From assembly GCA_028817685.1 (NCBI GenBank), contig JAPPPC010000119.1, positions 7,312 through 20,525 of the forward strand: a stretch of DNA of 13,214 nucleotides. Reading direction: 5' to 3'. Source of the stretch: Rhodospirillaceae bacterium (lineage in GTDB: Bacteria; Pseudomonadota; Alphaproteobacteria; UBA8366; GCA-2717185). Each line of letters starts with the position of its first letter. Position 1 is the stretch's first letter. The translations under genes and the position numbers were made by a program. This document shows, one piece after another, positions 6,841 to 13,214 of this stretch. The notes beneath the pieces are model-generated. The model was not told where the DNA came from. It ran no database searches and saw only the letters and a program-made list of their open reading frames with translations.

Positions 6841-7443
6841 TCAGGATTTCGGTCGGACCTTGACCCGGTCGGTCAGCCGGGTCACGCCCTTGATGCCGCG
6901 AACGACCGCAACCGCCTTCTTTCTCTCGGCCGCGGACAGGGCCCGGCCGAAAAGGAAGAGGTGGCCGCCGACGGAGCGCCAGCGGAAGTTGGTCACATTG
7001 ACGCCTTTGGCGTCGAGCAGGAGCGCGTTCACCTTGCCTTCGATGACCGTATCGTCGACGAAGTTCTCGACCGCACCTTTTTGTTTGTCGATATCCCGCT
7101 GGACCAGGATGTCGTTGTAGACCCGTTTGACGCCCTCGACACCGCGCGCGAGGCGCCCCGCCTTACTCTTCTGGTTTAGGGTCTCCACGCTACCGGTCAG
7201 CATAACCACCTGCTCGTAGACATCCGCGTTGATGGCGATGACATCGCTCGTCATCTTGTCGATGACATTGGCGACGATCTTGGCTGCGATCTCCGTGTCC
7301 TTGGCTATATCGCCCGCGCTCCGATCCTCCACCGCCGCTTCGACCGCCCCTTTGATCCAGGACAGCGGGTTTAACTGTGCCGACGCCGGAGGGACGAGAT
7401 GCAGCGTAGCGATCGCCGCAACGATAATAATGAAGAACTTCAT
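6841..7443 (-). CDS. Secreted two-BON-domain protein (OsmY/DolP-like), 200 aa
   Basis: The N-terminus MKFFIIIVAAIATLHLVPPASAQ is a Sec signal peptide with an AXA site, so cleavage is likely after Ala22. There is no lipobox cysteine, so a soluble periplasmic protein is expected. Two BON repeats follow. The first, at about 45-115, contains the typical VIAINADVYEQVVMLTGSV core and the GVEGVKRVYNDI ending. The second, at about 125-198, contains VTNFRWRSVGGHLFLFGRAL and ends GIKGVTRLTDRVKV. BON domains bind phospholipid and occur in envelope-stress and outer-membrane maintenance proteins. The ATG at 7443 has GGAG 8 nt upstream. It sits 33 nt after the SDR stop and 49 nt before the GST, so it looks co-transcribed with metabolic enzymes, an odd place for an envelope protein. 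The domain call is firm; its role in this run is unknown. Confidence 0.87.
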   Translation of the reverse strand: MKFFIIIVAAIATLHLVPPASAQLNPLSWIKGAVEAAVEDRSAGDIAKDTEIAAKIVANVIDKMTSDVIAINADVYEQVVMLTGSVETLNQKSKAGRLARGVEGVKRVYNDILVQRDIDKQKGAVENFVDDTVIEGKVNALLLDAKGVNVTNFRWRSVGGHLFLFGRALSAAERKKAVAVVRGIKGVTRLTDRVKVRPKS

Positions 7444-7476
7444 CAGGCTTTCTCCATTCCTGACAGCACTAGACCG

Positions 7477-8271
7477 TTAGTAATTGATCGCTTCGCCGGA
7501 GCCGCCATCGACGGCGATCGCCTGGCCGGTGACGATGTCGGCGAGCGGCGAGCAGAAGTAGAGGACGCTGTTGGCCAGATCGCGCGATTCGATCAGGCGT
7601 CCCATGGGAATCGTGCGCACCGTTTCCGCTTTGATATCGTCGACGCTCACCCCGGCGTCGCGGGCCCGGCGTTCGAAGTTGCGCATCATCCGCTCGGTCA
7701 GCGTGAAGCCGGGATGCACGCAGTTCACCGTGATGTTCTGACCCGCGACCTGGCCCGACAGCTGCTTGGTAAAGTTGGCCACACCGGCATTGACGATGCC
7801 GTTGGTCACCCGCAACGGCGCGGCGATGCGGGCGGTCATGCCGCCGATATTGACGATGCGGCCCCAGCGCCTTTCGCGCATATGGGGCAGTACCTCGCGC
7901 GCGCAGCGGATATAGGCCATCAGCTTGACGTTGATATGGTATTGCCAGTCCTCGTCGGTCTGTTCGTCGAACGGGGCGGGAATCGAAGTCACCGCATTAT
8001 TCACCAGAATGTCCGCGCCGCCGCCCGCCGCGTCCGTCGCCGATGCGACGAAACGCTGGATGTCCTCCAGCCGGCTGACATCGGCCTCGAACGCCCAGGC
8101 ACGCACGCCCTTCGCTTCGATTTCGGCGACCGCTTCATCCAAGGTTTCGCGCGTGCGGCCGCAGATCGCGACATCGACGCCGTGTTCCGCCAAGGCCAGG
8201 GCCGACGCCTTGCCGATCCCCCGGCTGCCGCCGGTTACGAAAGCGGTCTTGCCTTTCAGTTCGAAATCCAT
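7477..8271 (-). CDS. SDR-fold protein with degenerate active site, 264 aa
   Basis: A classical-length short-chain dehydrogenase/reductase fold. The cofactor motif TGGSRGIG (13-20), the NNA motif (91-93), Asn114 of the catalytic tetrad (INVKL) and the NCVHPGF segment after the active site (183-189) are all present. The charged CGRTRETL loop after strand 2 suggests NADP(H). The catalytic Ser, Tyr and Lys are not present: the aligned positions read Gly144 (NIGG), Asn157 and Asn161, where YxxxK is replaced by NGIVN, and the normal AGVANFTKQL follows. The bases at 7801-7803 and 7789-7791 confirm both Asn codons. It may bind nucleotide without dehydrogenase activity, act as a partner subunit, or use different chemistry. 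The ATG at 8271 has a strong GGGAAGGGAA SD. It starts only 14 nt after the mutS stop and ends 33 nt before the BON gene. Confidence 0.9.
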   Translation of the reverse strand: MDFELKGKTAFVTGGSRGIGKASALALAEHGVDVAICGRTRETLDEAVAEIEAKGVRAWAFEADVSRLEDIQRFVASATDAAGGGADILVNNAVTSIPAPFDEQTDEDWQYHINVKLMAYIRCAREVLPHMRERRWGRIVNIGGMTARIAAPLRVTNGIVNAGVANFTKQLSGQVAGQNITVNCVHPGFTLTERMMRNFERRARDAGVSVDDIKAETVRTIPMGRLIESRDLANSVLYFCSPLADIVTGQAIAVDGGSGEAINY

Positions 8272-8285
8272 CTGGGTTCCCTTCC

Positions 8286-10931
8286 CTATGTCTCGTCGAG
8301 CAACCCGCGCAGCCGGTAGAGTTCCTCCAGCGCCTGGCGCGGCGTCAGCCCGTCCGGATCGATATCGGCGAGCGCCGTTTCCACCGCCGACTCCTTGGCT
8401 TCCACCGGTGCGGCAGCCCGCTGCGCGGTCGCGGCGAACAGCGGCAGATCGTCGGACAGCTGCGCGATGGCGCCGGATTGCTCCGACTGTTCCAGCGTCG
8501 CCAGGACCTCTTCGGCGCGCGTGATCACGACCGGCGGCAACCCGGCCAGCTTAGCGACATGAATACCGTAGGAGCGATCGGCGGTACCCGACGCGACTTC
8601 GTGCAGGAAGACAACATCGCCTTCCCATTCCTTGATCCGCATGGTGTGCGGCGCCAGCCGGTCGAGCCGCGCGTTGAGCCCGGTCAGTTCGTGGTAATGG
8701 GTCGCGAACAGTGCGCGGCATTTGTTGACGTCGTGCAGATGCTCCACCGAGGCCCAAGCGATCGACAGCCCGTCGAAGGTCGCCGTGCCGCGCCCGATCT
8801 CGTCCAGGATGACCAGGGCGCGCGGCCCGGCCTGATTGAGGATCGCTGCCGTCTCGACCATCTCGACCATAAAGGTGGAGCGCCCGCGCGCCAGATCGTC
8901 CGCCGCTCCGACCCGGCTGAACAACCGGTCGACGACACCGATGGTGGCGCGCTCCGCCGGCACATAGGCGCCGATTTGCGCCATCACTGCGATCAGCGCG
9001 TTCTGCCGCAGGAACGTGCTCTTACCAGCCATGTTGGGGCCGGTCACCAGCCACAGCCGCTTGTCATCGCCAAGATCGCAGTCGTTCGGCACGAAGGCGC
9101 TGTCGCCCGCTTCCAACGCCGCCTCGACCACCGGATGGCGGCCCTGCTCGATCTCGAAAGCAAGGCTCTCCTCGATCTTCGGCCGGCAATAGCGCCGATC
9201 CCCGGCCAACGCCGCCATCGCGGCCGCCACATCGAGCGCGGCCAAGCCGTTCGCGGCGGCGGCGATCGCATCGGCGCGTGCCGCGACCTCGCCGAGCAGA
9301 TCGTCGAACAGGGAGAGCTCGACCGCGAGCGCCTTCTCCGCGGCTTCGGAAATGTCACGCGCCAGGTCGGCCAGCTCGGTCGTCGTGTAGCGCATCGCGC
9401 TGGCCAGGGTCTGGCGATGGATGAAGGCCTCGCCCATCTTGTCCGAATGGCGCGGCGTCACCTCGATGAAATAGCCGAGCACGTTGTTGTGCCGTACCTT
9501 GAGCGAGTCGACCCCGGTCTCGCCGCGATAGCGCGATTGCAGGTCGGCGATCATGCGCCGCCCGTCGTCGCGCAGCTTAAGCAGCTCGTCGAGTTCCGGC
9601 GCGTAGCCCGTACGGATGAACCCGCCATCGCGGGCAAGCAGCGGCATCTCGTCGGCGAGCGCCCGGGCCAGCCGGTCGCGCAGCACCTCGTGATGGATCA
9701 GCGCCTCGGCCGCCGCCGCGACTTCTGCCGGCAGCGGCAAATCCGTTCCCGCCAACAGCGCCTGCACCTCGGCCGCGACATCGAGCCCGTCGCGGATCGC
9801 CGCGAGATCGCGCGGGCCGCCGCGCCGCACCGTGAGGCGGCTCAAGGCCCGCATCATGTCGGGGCATCGGCGCAGATGGGCGATCAGTTCGGCGCGCCGG
9901 GGGGTGTCGTCAATAAAGAACTGCACGGCGTCGAGACGGTCGTCGATCGCCACAGTTTCGGTCAGCGGGGCGGCAAGCCGAGCGGCCAGTAGGCGCGCGC
10001 CCGGCCCGGTCACCGTGCGGTCGATCGCAGCCAGCAAGCTGCCCTGCCGCCCGCCGGACAGGCTGCGCATCAGCTCCAGGTTGGTGCGGGTCGCCGCATC
10101 TATCTCCATCACCGACCCGACCGCCAGACGCCTTGGCGGGGCGAGACGCGGCATCGCATCGACCTGGGTCAGGGCGACGTAGTCGACAAGCGACCCGGCG
10201 GCAGCGAGCTCCGCCCGGCCGAAACTGCCGAAACCGTCGAGCGCGGCGACGCCATAGAGTTCCTGCAGCCGGCGTTTTGCGTTCTCGGAATCGAACCGGC
10301 TGTTCGGCAGCGGCGACAGCACCGCGTTCCACTGCCCGAAGATGTCGAACAAATCGGGCCGCGCCAGCAGCCGTTCAGGCGCCAGCAACTCACCGGGGGC
10401 GACGCGCGACAGGGCGGCAGCCAGATCGCCCACCGCAACCGGCTGCACCGTGAACTCGCCCGTCGAAATGTCGAGCCAGGCGAAGCCGATTTGGCCACCG
10501 GCATCGGCCAGCGCCGCCAGGTGATTGTGCGCCCGCGCGTCGAGCAGCGAATCTTCCGTCAGGGTGCCCTGCGTGACGAGGCGAACGACTTGCCGGTTGA
10601 CCACCGACTTCGGTCCGCGTTTCTTCGCCTCCGCCGGATCCTCCGTTTGTTCGCAGACGGCAACCTTGAAGTTCTTTTCGATCAGCTTGGAGAGATAGGC
10701 GTCGGCCGAATGGACCGGCACGCCGCACATCGGGATGTCCTCGCCCTTGTGGTGGCCGCGCTTGGTCAGCGCAATGTCGAGCGCAGCCGAGGCGGCAACC
10801 GCATCGTCGAAGAACAATTCGTAGAAATCGCCCATGCGGTAGAACAGCAGGTAGTCCTGATGTTCTTCCTTGATCGCCAGATACTGCACCATCATCGGTG
10901 TCGCGGCGGGTTTGCGGGCTGTCGCTCTCAT
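8286..10931 (-). CDS. mutS: DNA mismatch repair ATPase MutS, 881 aa
   Basis: Recognises mismatches and small loops as a dimer and, with MutL, starts repair of replication errors. The N-terminal mismatch-binding domain has TPMMVQYLAIK and GDFYELF; Phe36 and Glu38 fall at the same numbers as in E. coli MutS when counted from the ATG at 10931. The connector, core and clamp domains follow. The ATPase has Walker A GPNMAGKST (631-639), Walker B with DEIGRGT (Asp710, Glu711) and the ATHYHELT segment. The C-terminus ends with the usual DPDGLTPRQALEELYRLRGLL. An alternative in-frame ATG at 10943 would add four residues; SD signals are weak for both. The upstream frame remains open into the divergent amidase gene, but that is not MutS sequence. 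It heads the eight-gene minus-strand run, with only 14 nt to the SDR gene. Confidence 0.97.
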   Translation of the reverse strand: MRATARKPAATPMMVQYLAIKEEHQDYLLFYRMGDFYELFFDDAVAASAALDIALTKRGHHKGEDIPMCGVPVHSADAYLSKLIEKNFKVAVCEQTEDPAEAKKRGPKSVVNRQVVRLVTQGTLTEDSLLDARAHNHLAALADAGGQIGFAWLDISTGEFTVQPVAVGDLAAALSRVAPGELLAPERLLARPDLFDIFGQWNAVLSPLPNSRFDSENAKRRLQELYGVAALDGFGSFGRAELAAAGSLVDYVALTQVDAMPRLAPPRRLAVGSVMEIDAATRTNLELMRSLSGGRQGSLLAAIDRTVTGPGARLLAARLAAPLTETVAIDDRLDAVQFFIDDTPRRAELIAHLRRCPDMMRALSRLTVRRGGPRDLAAIRDGLDVAAEVQALLAGTDLPLPAEVAAAAEALIHHEVLRDRLARALADEMPLLARDGGFIRTGYAPELDELLKLRDDGRRMIADLQSRYRGETGVDSLKVRHNNVLGYFIEVTPRHSDKMGEAFIHRQTLASAMRYTTTELADLARDISEAAEKALAVELSLFDDLLGEVAARADAIAAAANGLAALDVAAAMAALAGDRRYCRPKIEESLAFEIEQGRHPVVEAALEAGDSAFVPNDCDLGDDKRLWLVTGPNMAGKSTFLRQNALIAVMAQIGAYVPAERATIGVVDRLFSRVGAADDLARGRSTFMVEMVETAAILNQAGPRALVILDEIGRGTATFDGLSIAWASVEHLHDVNKCRALFATHYHELTGLNARLDRLAPHTMRIKEWEGDVVFLHEVASGTADRSYGIHVAKLAGLPPVVITRAEEVLATLEQSEQSGAIAQLSDDLPLFAATAQRAAAPVEAKESAVETALADIDPDGLTPRQALEELYRLRGLLDET

Positions 10932-10936
10932 GGGTC

Positions 10937-10953
10937 CCGTCATATCATGACGG
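10937..10953. promoter_or_regulatory. 17-bp perfect dyad in the mutS/amidase divergent gap
   Basis: CCGTCAT (10937-10943), spacer ATC, ATGACGG (10947-10953): two 7-bp arms with a 3-nt spacer and no mismatch. It sits in the 54-nt gap between the MutS start (10931) and the amidase start (10986). The possible alternative ATG codons of both genes (10943 minus, 10947 plus) are simply the two halves of this dyad. It could be an operator for a dimeric regulator of both genes or a small RNA hairpin. No regulator gene is adjacent. Confidence 0.4.
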
Positions 10954-10972
10954 TCCGCGAGACGCACGAACG

Positions 10973-10978
10973 GGTGAG
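10973..10978 (+). promoter_or_regulatory. Ribosome-binding site deciding the amidase start
   Basis: GGTGAG, 7 nt before the ATG at 10986. The earlier in-frame ATG at 10947 has no comparable SD and would place its start codon within the 17-bp dyad, so 10986 is preferred. Confidence 0.6.
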
Positions 10979-10985
10979 TGATTCC

Positions 10986-12341
10986 ATGAGCGACACATCG
11001 ACCGGCAACGCCGTGACCGCGACCGAGGCCACCCTGGCCGCAATCGAACGGCATGACGGCACGGTCAATGCGATGATCACGGTGACGGCGGACGACGCGA
11101 TACGCCAGGCCGAAGCCGCCGACGCAGCGGCGCGGGACGGGCGCTGGCTCGGCCTGCTGCACGGCATGCCGATCGCGATCAAGGACAATATCGCGACGGC
11201 CGGCGTGCGCACGACGGCAGGGTCACCCTTCTTCGCCGACCATGTACCGAACGAGAATGCCGCGGTAACGCAGCGCCTGCTCGACGCCGGTGCCGTGGTC
11301 GTGGGCAAGGCGACCATGCATGAATTCGCGTTCGGTATCCGCTCCTACAATGAGGTGTCGGGGCAGTGCCGCAACCCGTGGGACCCGAGCCGCGTGCCGG
11401 GCGGGTCGAGCGGCGGATCGGGCGCCGCGCTGGCGGCGGATATGTGCGTGGGTGCGTTGGGGTCCGATACGGGCGGGTCCGTGCGGCTGCCGGCCTCGAT
11501 CAACGGGGTCAGCGGGCTTCGCCCGACGCATGGCCGCGTGCCCAATCACGGCTCGACACCGGTAAGCGCCACCCTGGACACGATCGGGCCAATGGCGCGG
11601 CGGGTCACCGACGTGGCGCGTATCTTCGCGGTGATCGCCGGCCACGATGCGCGCGATCCACTGTCGCAGGACCGGCCGTTGGAGAATTTCCTGCCGCGGA
11701 TCGGCCAGCCGATCGAGGGCGTGCGGATCGGCGTTCCGCGCAGTTTCTATTTCGACGACTGCCACCCGGACATCGAGGCGGCGGTGCGCCAGGCCGCCGC
11801 CACACTGGAAGAATGCGGGGCCCGGTTAATCGATGTCGACGTCCCCGGCGCATCGGAGATGCAGCGCTGGACGACGATCCTGATCTTCGCCGACGCCTGC
11901 GCTTTCCATGCCGAGCGACTGCGCGACAACCCGGAAATGTTCACCAAGCCGGTTCGCGACCGCATGTCCGAAGGGCTGAAATTCACCGCCGTCGATTACG
12001 CCAACGCCCTACGCGTACGCGAAGGTTGGAAGCGGACGCTCGAGTCGCTCTTTGCCGAAATCGACGTGCTGCTGTCGCCGACCCTGCCCTCGCTGGTCCC
12101 GCCGATCGAGGAGGACAAATCCCTTTTGGAGGCGACCCGGCACGCCACCCGCAACACCTATGCCGGCGCTTTCGGGCAGTTGCCGGGCCTCTCGGTGCCC
12201 TGCGGATTTTCCTCCGACGGCCTGCCGATCGGGCTGCAGCTCGAGGCCGCCTGGTGGCAGGACCCGTTGCTGTTGCAGGTGGGCGCCGCCTATCAGGAAC
12301 GGACCGATTGGCATCTGCGACGGCCGCCCCTTGCCGGATAA
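10986..12341 (+). CDS. Amidase-signature family hydrolase (GatA-like), 451 aa
   Basis: Amidase-signature enzymes hydrolyse amide bonds with a Ser-cisSer-Lys triad. All three residues are present: Lys66 in PIAIKDN, cis-Ser141 in PGGSSGGSGAALAA, and nucleophile Ser165 in GSDTGGSVRLPA. Their spacing (99 from Lys to nucleophile, 24 from cis-Ser to nucleophile) equals that of the GatA subunit of Asp/Glu-tRNA amidotransferase. The C-terminal half keeps DVLLSPTLPSLVPP and GQLPGLSVPCGFSSDGLPIGLQLEA. No gatB or gatC is adjacent, so a stand-alone amidase is more likely than the tRNA amidotransferase subunit. There is no signal peptide, so it is cytosolic. The start at 10986 is set by the GGTGAG SD; an ATG at 10947 would add 13 residues. 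It is divergent from mutS and is followed after 100 nt by the malic enzyme. Substrate unknown. Confidence 0.92.
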   Translation: MSDTSTGNAVTATEATLAAIERHDGTVNAMITVTADDAIRQAEAADAAARDGRWLGLLHGMPIAIKDNIATAGVRTTAGSPFFADHVPNENAAVTQRLLDAGAVVVGKATMHEFAFGIRSYNEVSGQCRNPWDPSRVPGGSSGGSGAALAADMCVGALGSDTGGSVRLPASINGVSGLRPTHGRVPNHGSTPVSATLDTIGPMARRVTDVARIFAVIAGHDARDPLSQDRPLENFLPRIGQPIEGVRIGVPRSFYFDDCHPDIEAAVRQAAATLEECGARLIDVDVPGASEMQRWTTILIFADACAFHAERLRDNPEMFTKPVRDRMSEGLKFTAVDYANALRVREGWKRTLESLFAEIDVLLSPTLPSLVPPIEEDKSLLEATRHATRNTYAGAFGQLPGLSVPCGFSSDGLPIGLQLEAAWWQDPLLLQVGAAYQERTDWHLRRPPLAG

Positions 12342-12365
12342 ATAAGCCCCGGTTGACTTAAAGCC

Positions 12366-12396
12366 TTGCGTTGCAACCCAGTTTCGCGTTTAGGAT
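12366..12396 (+). promoter_or_regulatory. Weak promoter candidate ahead of the malic enzyme gene
   Basis: In the 100-nt gap 12342-12441, TTGCGT (12366-12371) and TAGGAT (12391-12396) are 19 nt apart, longer than ideal. A TTGACT at 12353-12358 is a better -35 but has no -10 at the right distance. No terminator hairpin with a T-tract is visible after the amidase stop, so read-through from the amidase is also possible. Confidence 0.22.
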
Positions 12397-12441
12397 GGCG
12401 AATCGTTTAATGGGAACGCGGGTAGGATTCCGGGGCACGTC

Positions 12442-13214
12442 ATGGCAGACAATCGAATTAACGAAGCAGCCGCGCTGCGCTTTCACGCACGCGGCCGGCC
12501 GGGCAAGCTGGAAATTGCCCCAACCAAACCGCTGACCACGCAGCACGACCTCTCGCTCGCCTACTCGCCGGGCGTCGCGTTCCCGTGCCTGCGCATCGAG
12601 AAGGACCCGGAGGCCGCCTACGACTACACCAACCGGGGAAACCTGGTGGCGGTGATCAGCAACGGCACCGCGGTGCTCGGCCTTGGCAATATCGGCGCGC
12701 TCGCCGCGACACCGGTGATGGAGGGCAAGGCGGTCCTGTTCAAGCGTTTTGCCGATGTCGACGGGATCGATCTGGAAGTCGATACGGAAGATGTCGACGA
12801 GTTCGTGAACTGCGTGCGCTTCCTGGGCAAATCCTTCGGCGGCATCAATCTGGAGGACATCAAGGCGCCGGAATGTTTCATCATCGAACAGCGCCTGCGC
12901 GAAATCCTCGACATCCCGGTCTTCCATGACGACCAGCACGGCACCGCGATCATCGCCACCGCCGGGATGATCAACGTGCTGCACCTGACCGGCCGCGATC
13001 TGGCGACGACGAAGCTGGTGGTGAACGGTGCCGGCGCCGCGTCGATCGCCTGTGTCGAGCTGCTCAAGGCGATGGGTATGCCACACGACAACGTCATCAT
13101 CTGCGACAGCAAGGGTGTCGTCTACCAAGGCCGCCCGGACGGCATGAACCAATGGAAATCGGCGCATGCGGTGGAAACCGATCTGCGCACCTTGACCGAC
13201 AGGCCGAAGAAGGC
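12442..13214 (+). CDS. maeB: NADP-dependent malic enzyme (MaeB-type), N-terminal 257 aa (runs off right edge)
   Basis: Oxidatively decarboxylates malate to pyruvate with reduction of NAD(P)+, linking the TCA cycle to pyruvate and NADPH supply. The visible part contains the malic enzyme N-domain: catalytic Tyr41 in LAYSPGVAFPC, Lys96 in MEGKAVLFKRFADVDG, metal-binding acidic residues in GGINLEDIKAPECF (Glu138, Asp139), and the FHDDQHGTA motif (161-169). The cofactor Rossmann fold opens at LVVNGAGAASIAC (192-204). The ATG at 12442 is preceded by a modest CGGGGCA SD, and the protein begins as in other bacterial MaeB proteins. In Proteobacteria this type is usually about 760 aa with a C-terminal phosphotransacetylase-like regulatory domain; that part is outside the window and cannot be confirmed. 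NAD versus NADP preference is by family only. Confidence 0.94.
   Translation, partial: MADNRINEAAALRFHARGRPGKLEIAPTKPLTTQHDLSLAYSPGVAFPCLRIEKDPEAAYDYTNRGNLVAVISNGTAVLGLGNIGALAATPVMEGKAVLFKRFADVDGIDLEVDTEDVDEFVNCVRFLGKSFGGINLEDIKAPECFIIEQRLREILDIPVFHDDQHGTAIIATAGMINVLHLTGRDLATTKLVVNGAGAASIACVELLKAMGMPHDNVIICDSKGVVYQGRPDGMNQWKSAHAVETDLRTLTDRPKK

Noticed and set aside
7399..8319. 306-codon plus-strand frame across the SDR gene and neighbouring gaps
   Set aside because: It is antisense to the SDR and reaches into the start of the BON gene. Its composition is typical of a mirror frame and it has no family resemblance.
8478..9992. 504-codon plus-strand open frame inside mutS
   Set aside because: It is entirely antisense to the MutS core and ATPase domains and has no domain or SD. 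Its length reflects high GC at third positions.
12358..13167. Long open frame of 269 codons on the minus strand opposite the malic enzyme
   Set aside because: It lies antisense to a clearly conserved enzyme, has low-complexity Arg/His/Asp-rich sequence with no recognisable domain, and is the usual GC-rich mirror frame.
1..13214. Search by eye for CRISPR repeats, IS ends, tRNA/rRNA genes, integrase or toxin-antitoxin pairs
   Set aside because: No regularly spaced direct repeats, transposase motifs, tRNA cloverleaf features or small paired genes were recognised; the genes account for nearly all the sequence.

Overview
The window is GC-rich and densely coded. Its gene families (TetR/GST pair, CaiB-type CoA-transferases, LLM flavin oxidoreductases, and mutS close to an NADP-type malic enzyme) suggest an alphaproteobacterium, probably Rhodospirillales-like. 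That assignment is inferred from gene content and codon style; there is no rRNA or other marker to fix it. No tRNA, rRNA, CRISPR array, insertion sequence, phage gene or obviously foreign-composition segment was found. The longest stretch without a gene is the 165-nt regulatory gap at 158-322.

Layout. At the left edge a TetR-family repressor (minus strand, cut by the window edge) is divergent from a Beta-class-like glutathione S-transferase (plus). The gap between them carries a compact array of GGAC/GTCC inverted repeats (182-212) that looks like the repressor's operator. The GST converges on a long minus-strand run with only 6 nt between the two stop codons.

Centre. Eight minus-strand genes follow each other with gaps of 14 to 49 nt. 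In transcription order they are mutS (10931-8286), an SDR-fold protein, a secreted two-BON-domain protein, a Nu-class (YfcG-like) GST, a MATE efflux pump, a family III CoA-transferase, a two-dinucleotide-fold flavoprotein monooxygenase, and an LLM flavin-dependent oxidoreductase. The spacing and the purine-rich ribosome-binding sites before most genes suggest one transcription unit, or a few overlapping ones. The last six or seven genes read as an uncharacterised oxidative catabolism/detoxification module: CoA activation, two flavin oxygenases, thiol/disulfide chemistry, export and an envelope protein. The substrate cannot be named from sequence.

Right side. Divergent from mutS is an amidase-signature hydrolase with an intact Lys-Ser-Ser triad. 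A 17-bp perfect dyad lies between the two genes. The NADP-type malic enzyme follows in the amidase direction after 100 nt and runs off the right edge.

The most unusual points are the SDR that lacks all three of its Ser/Tyr/Lys catalytic residues, the TetR/GST operator array, the 17-bp dyad between mutS and the amidase, and the coupling of mutS to a metabolic cassette.
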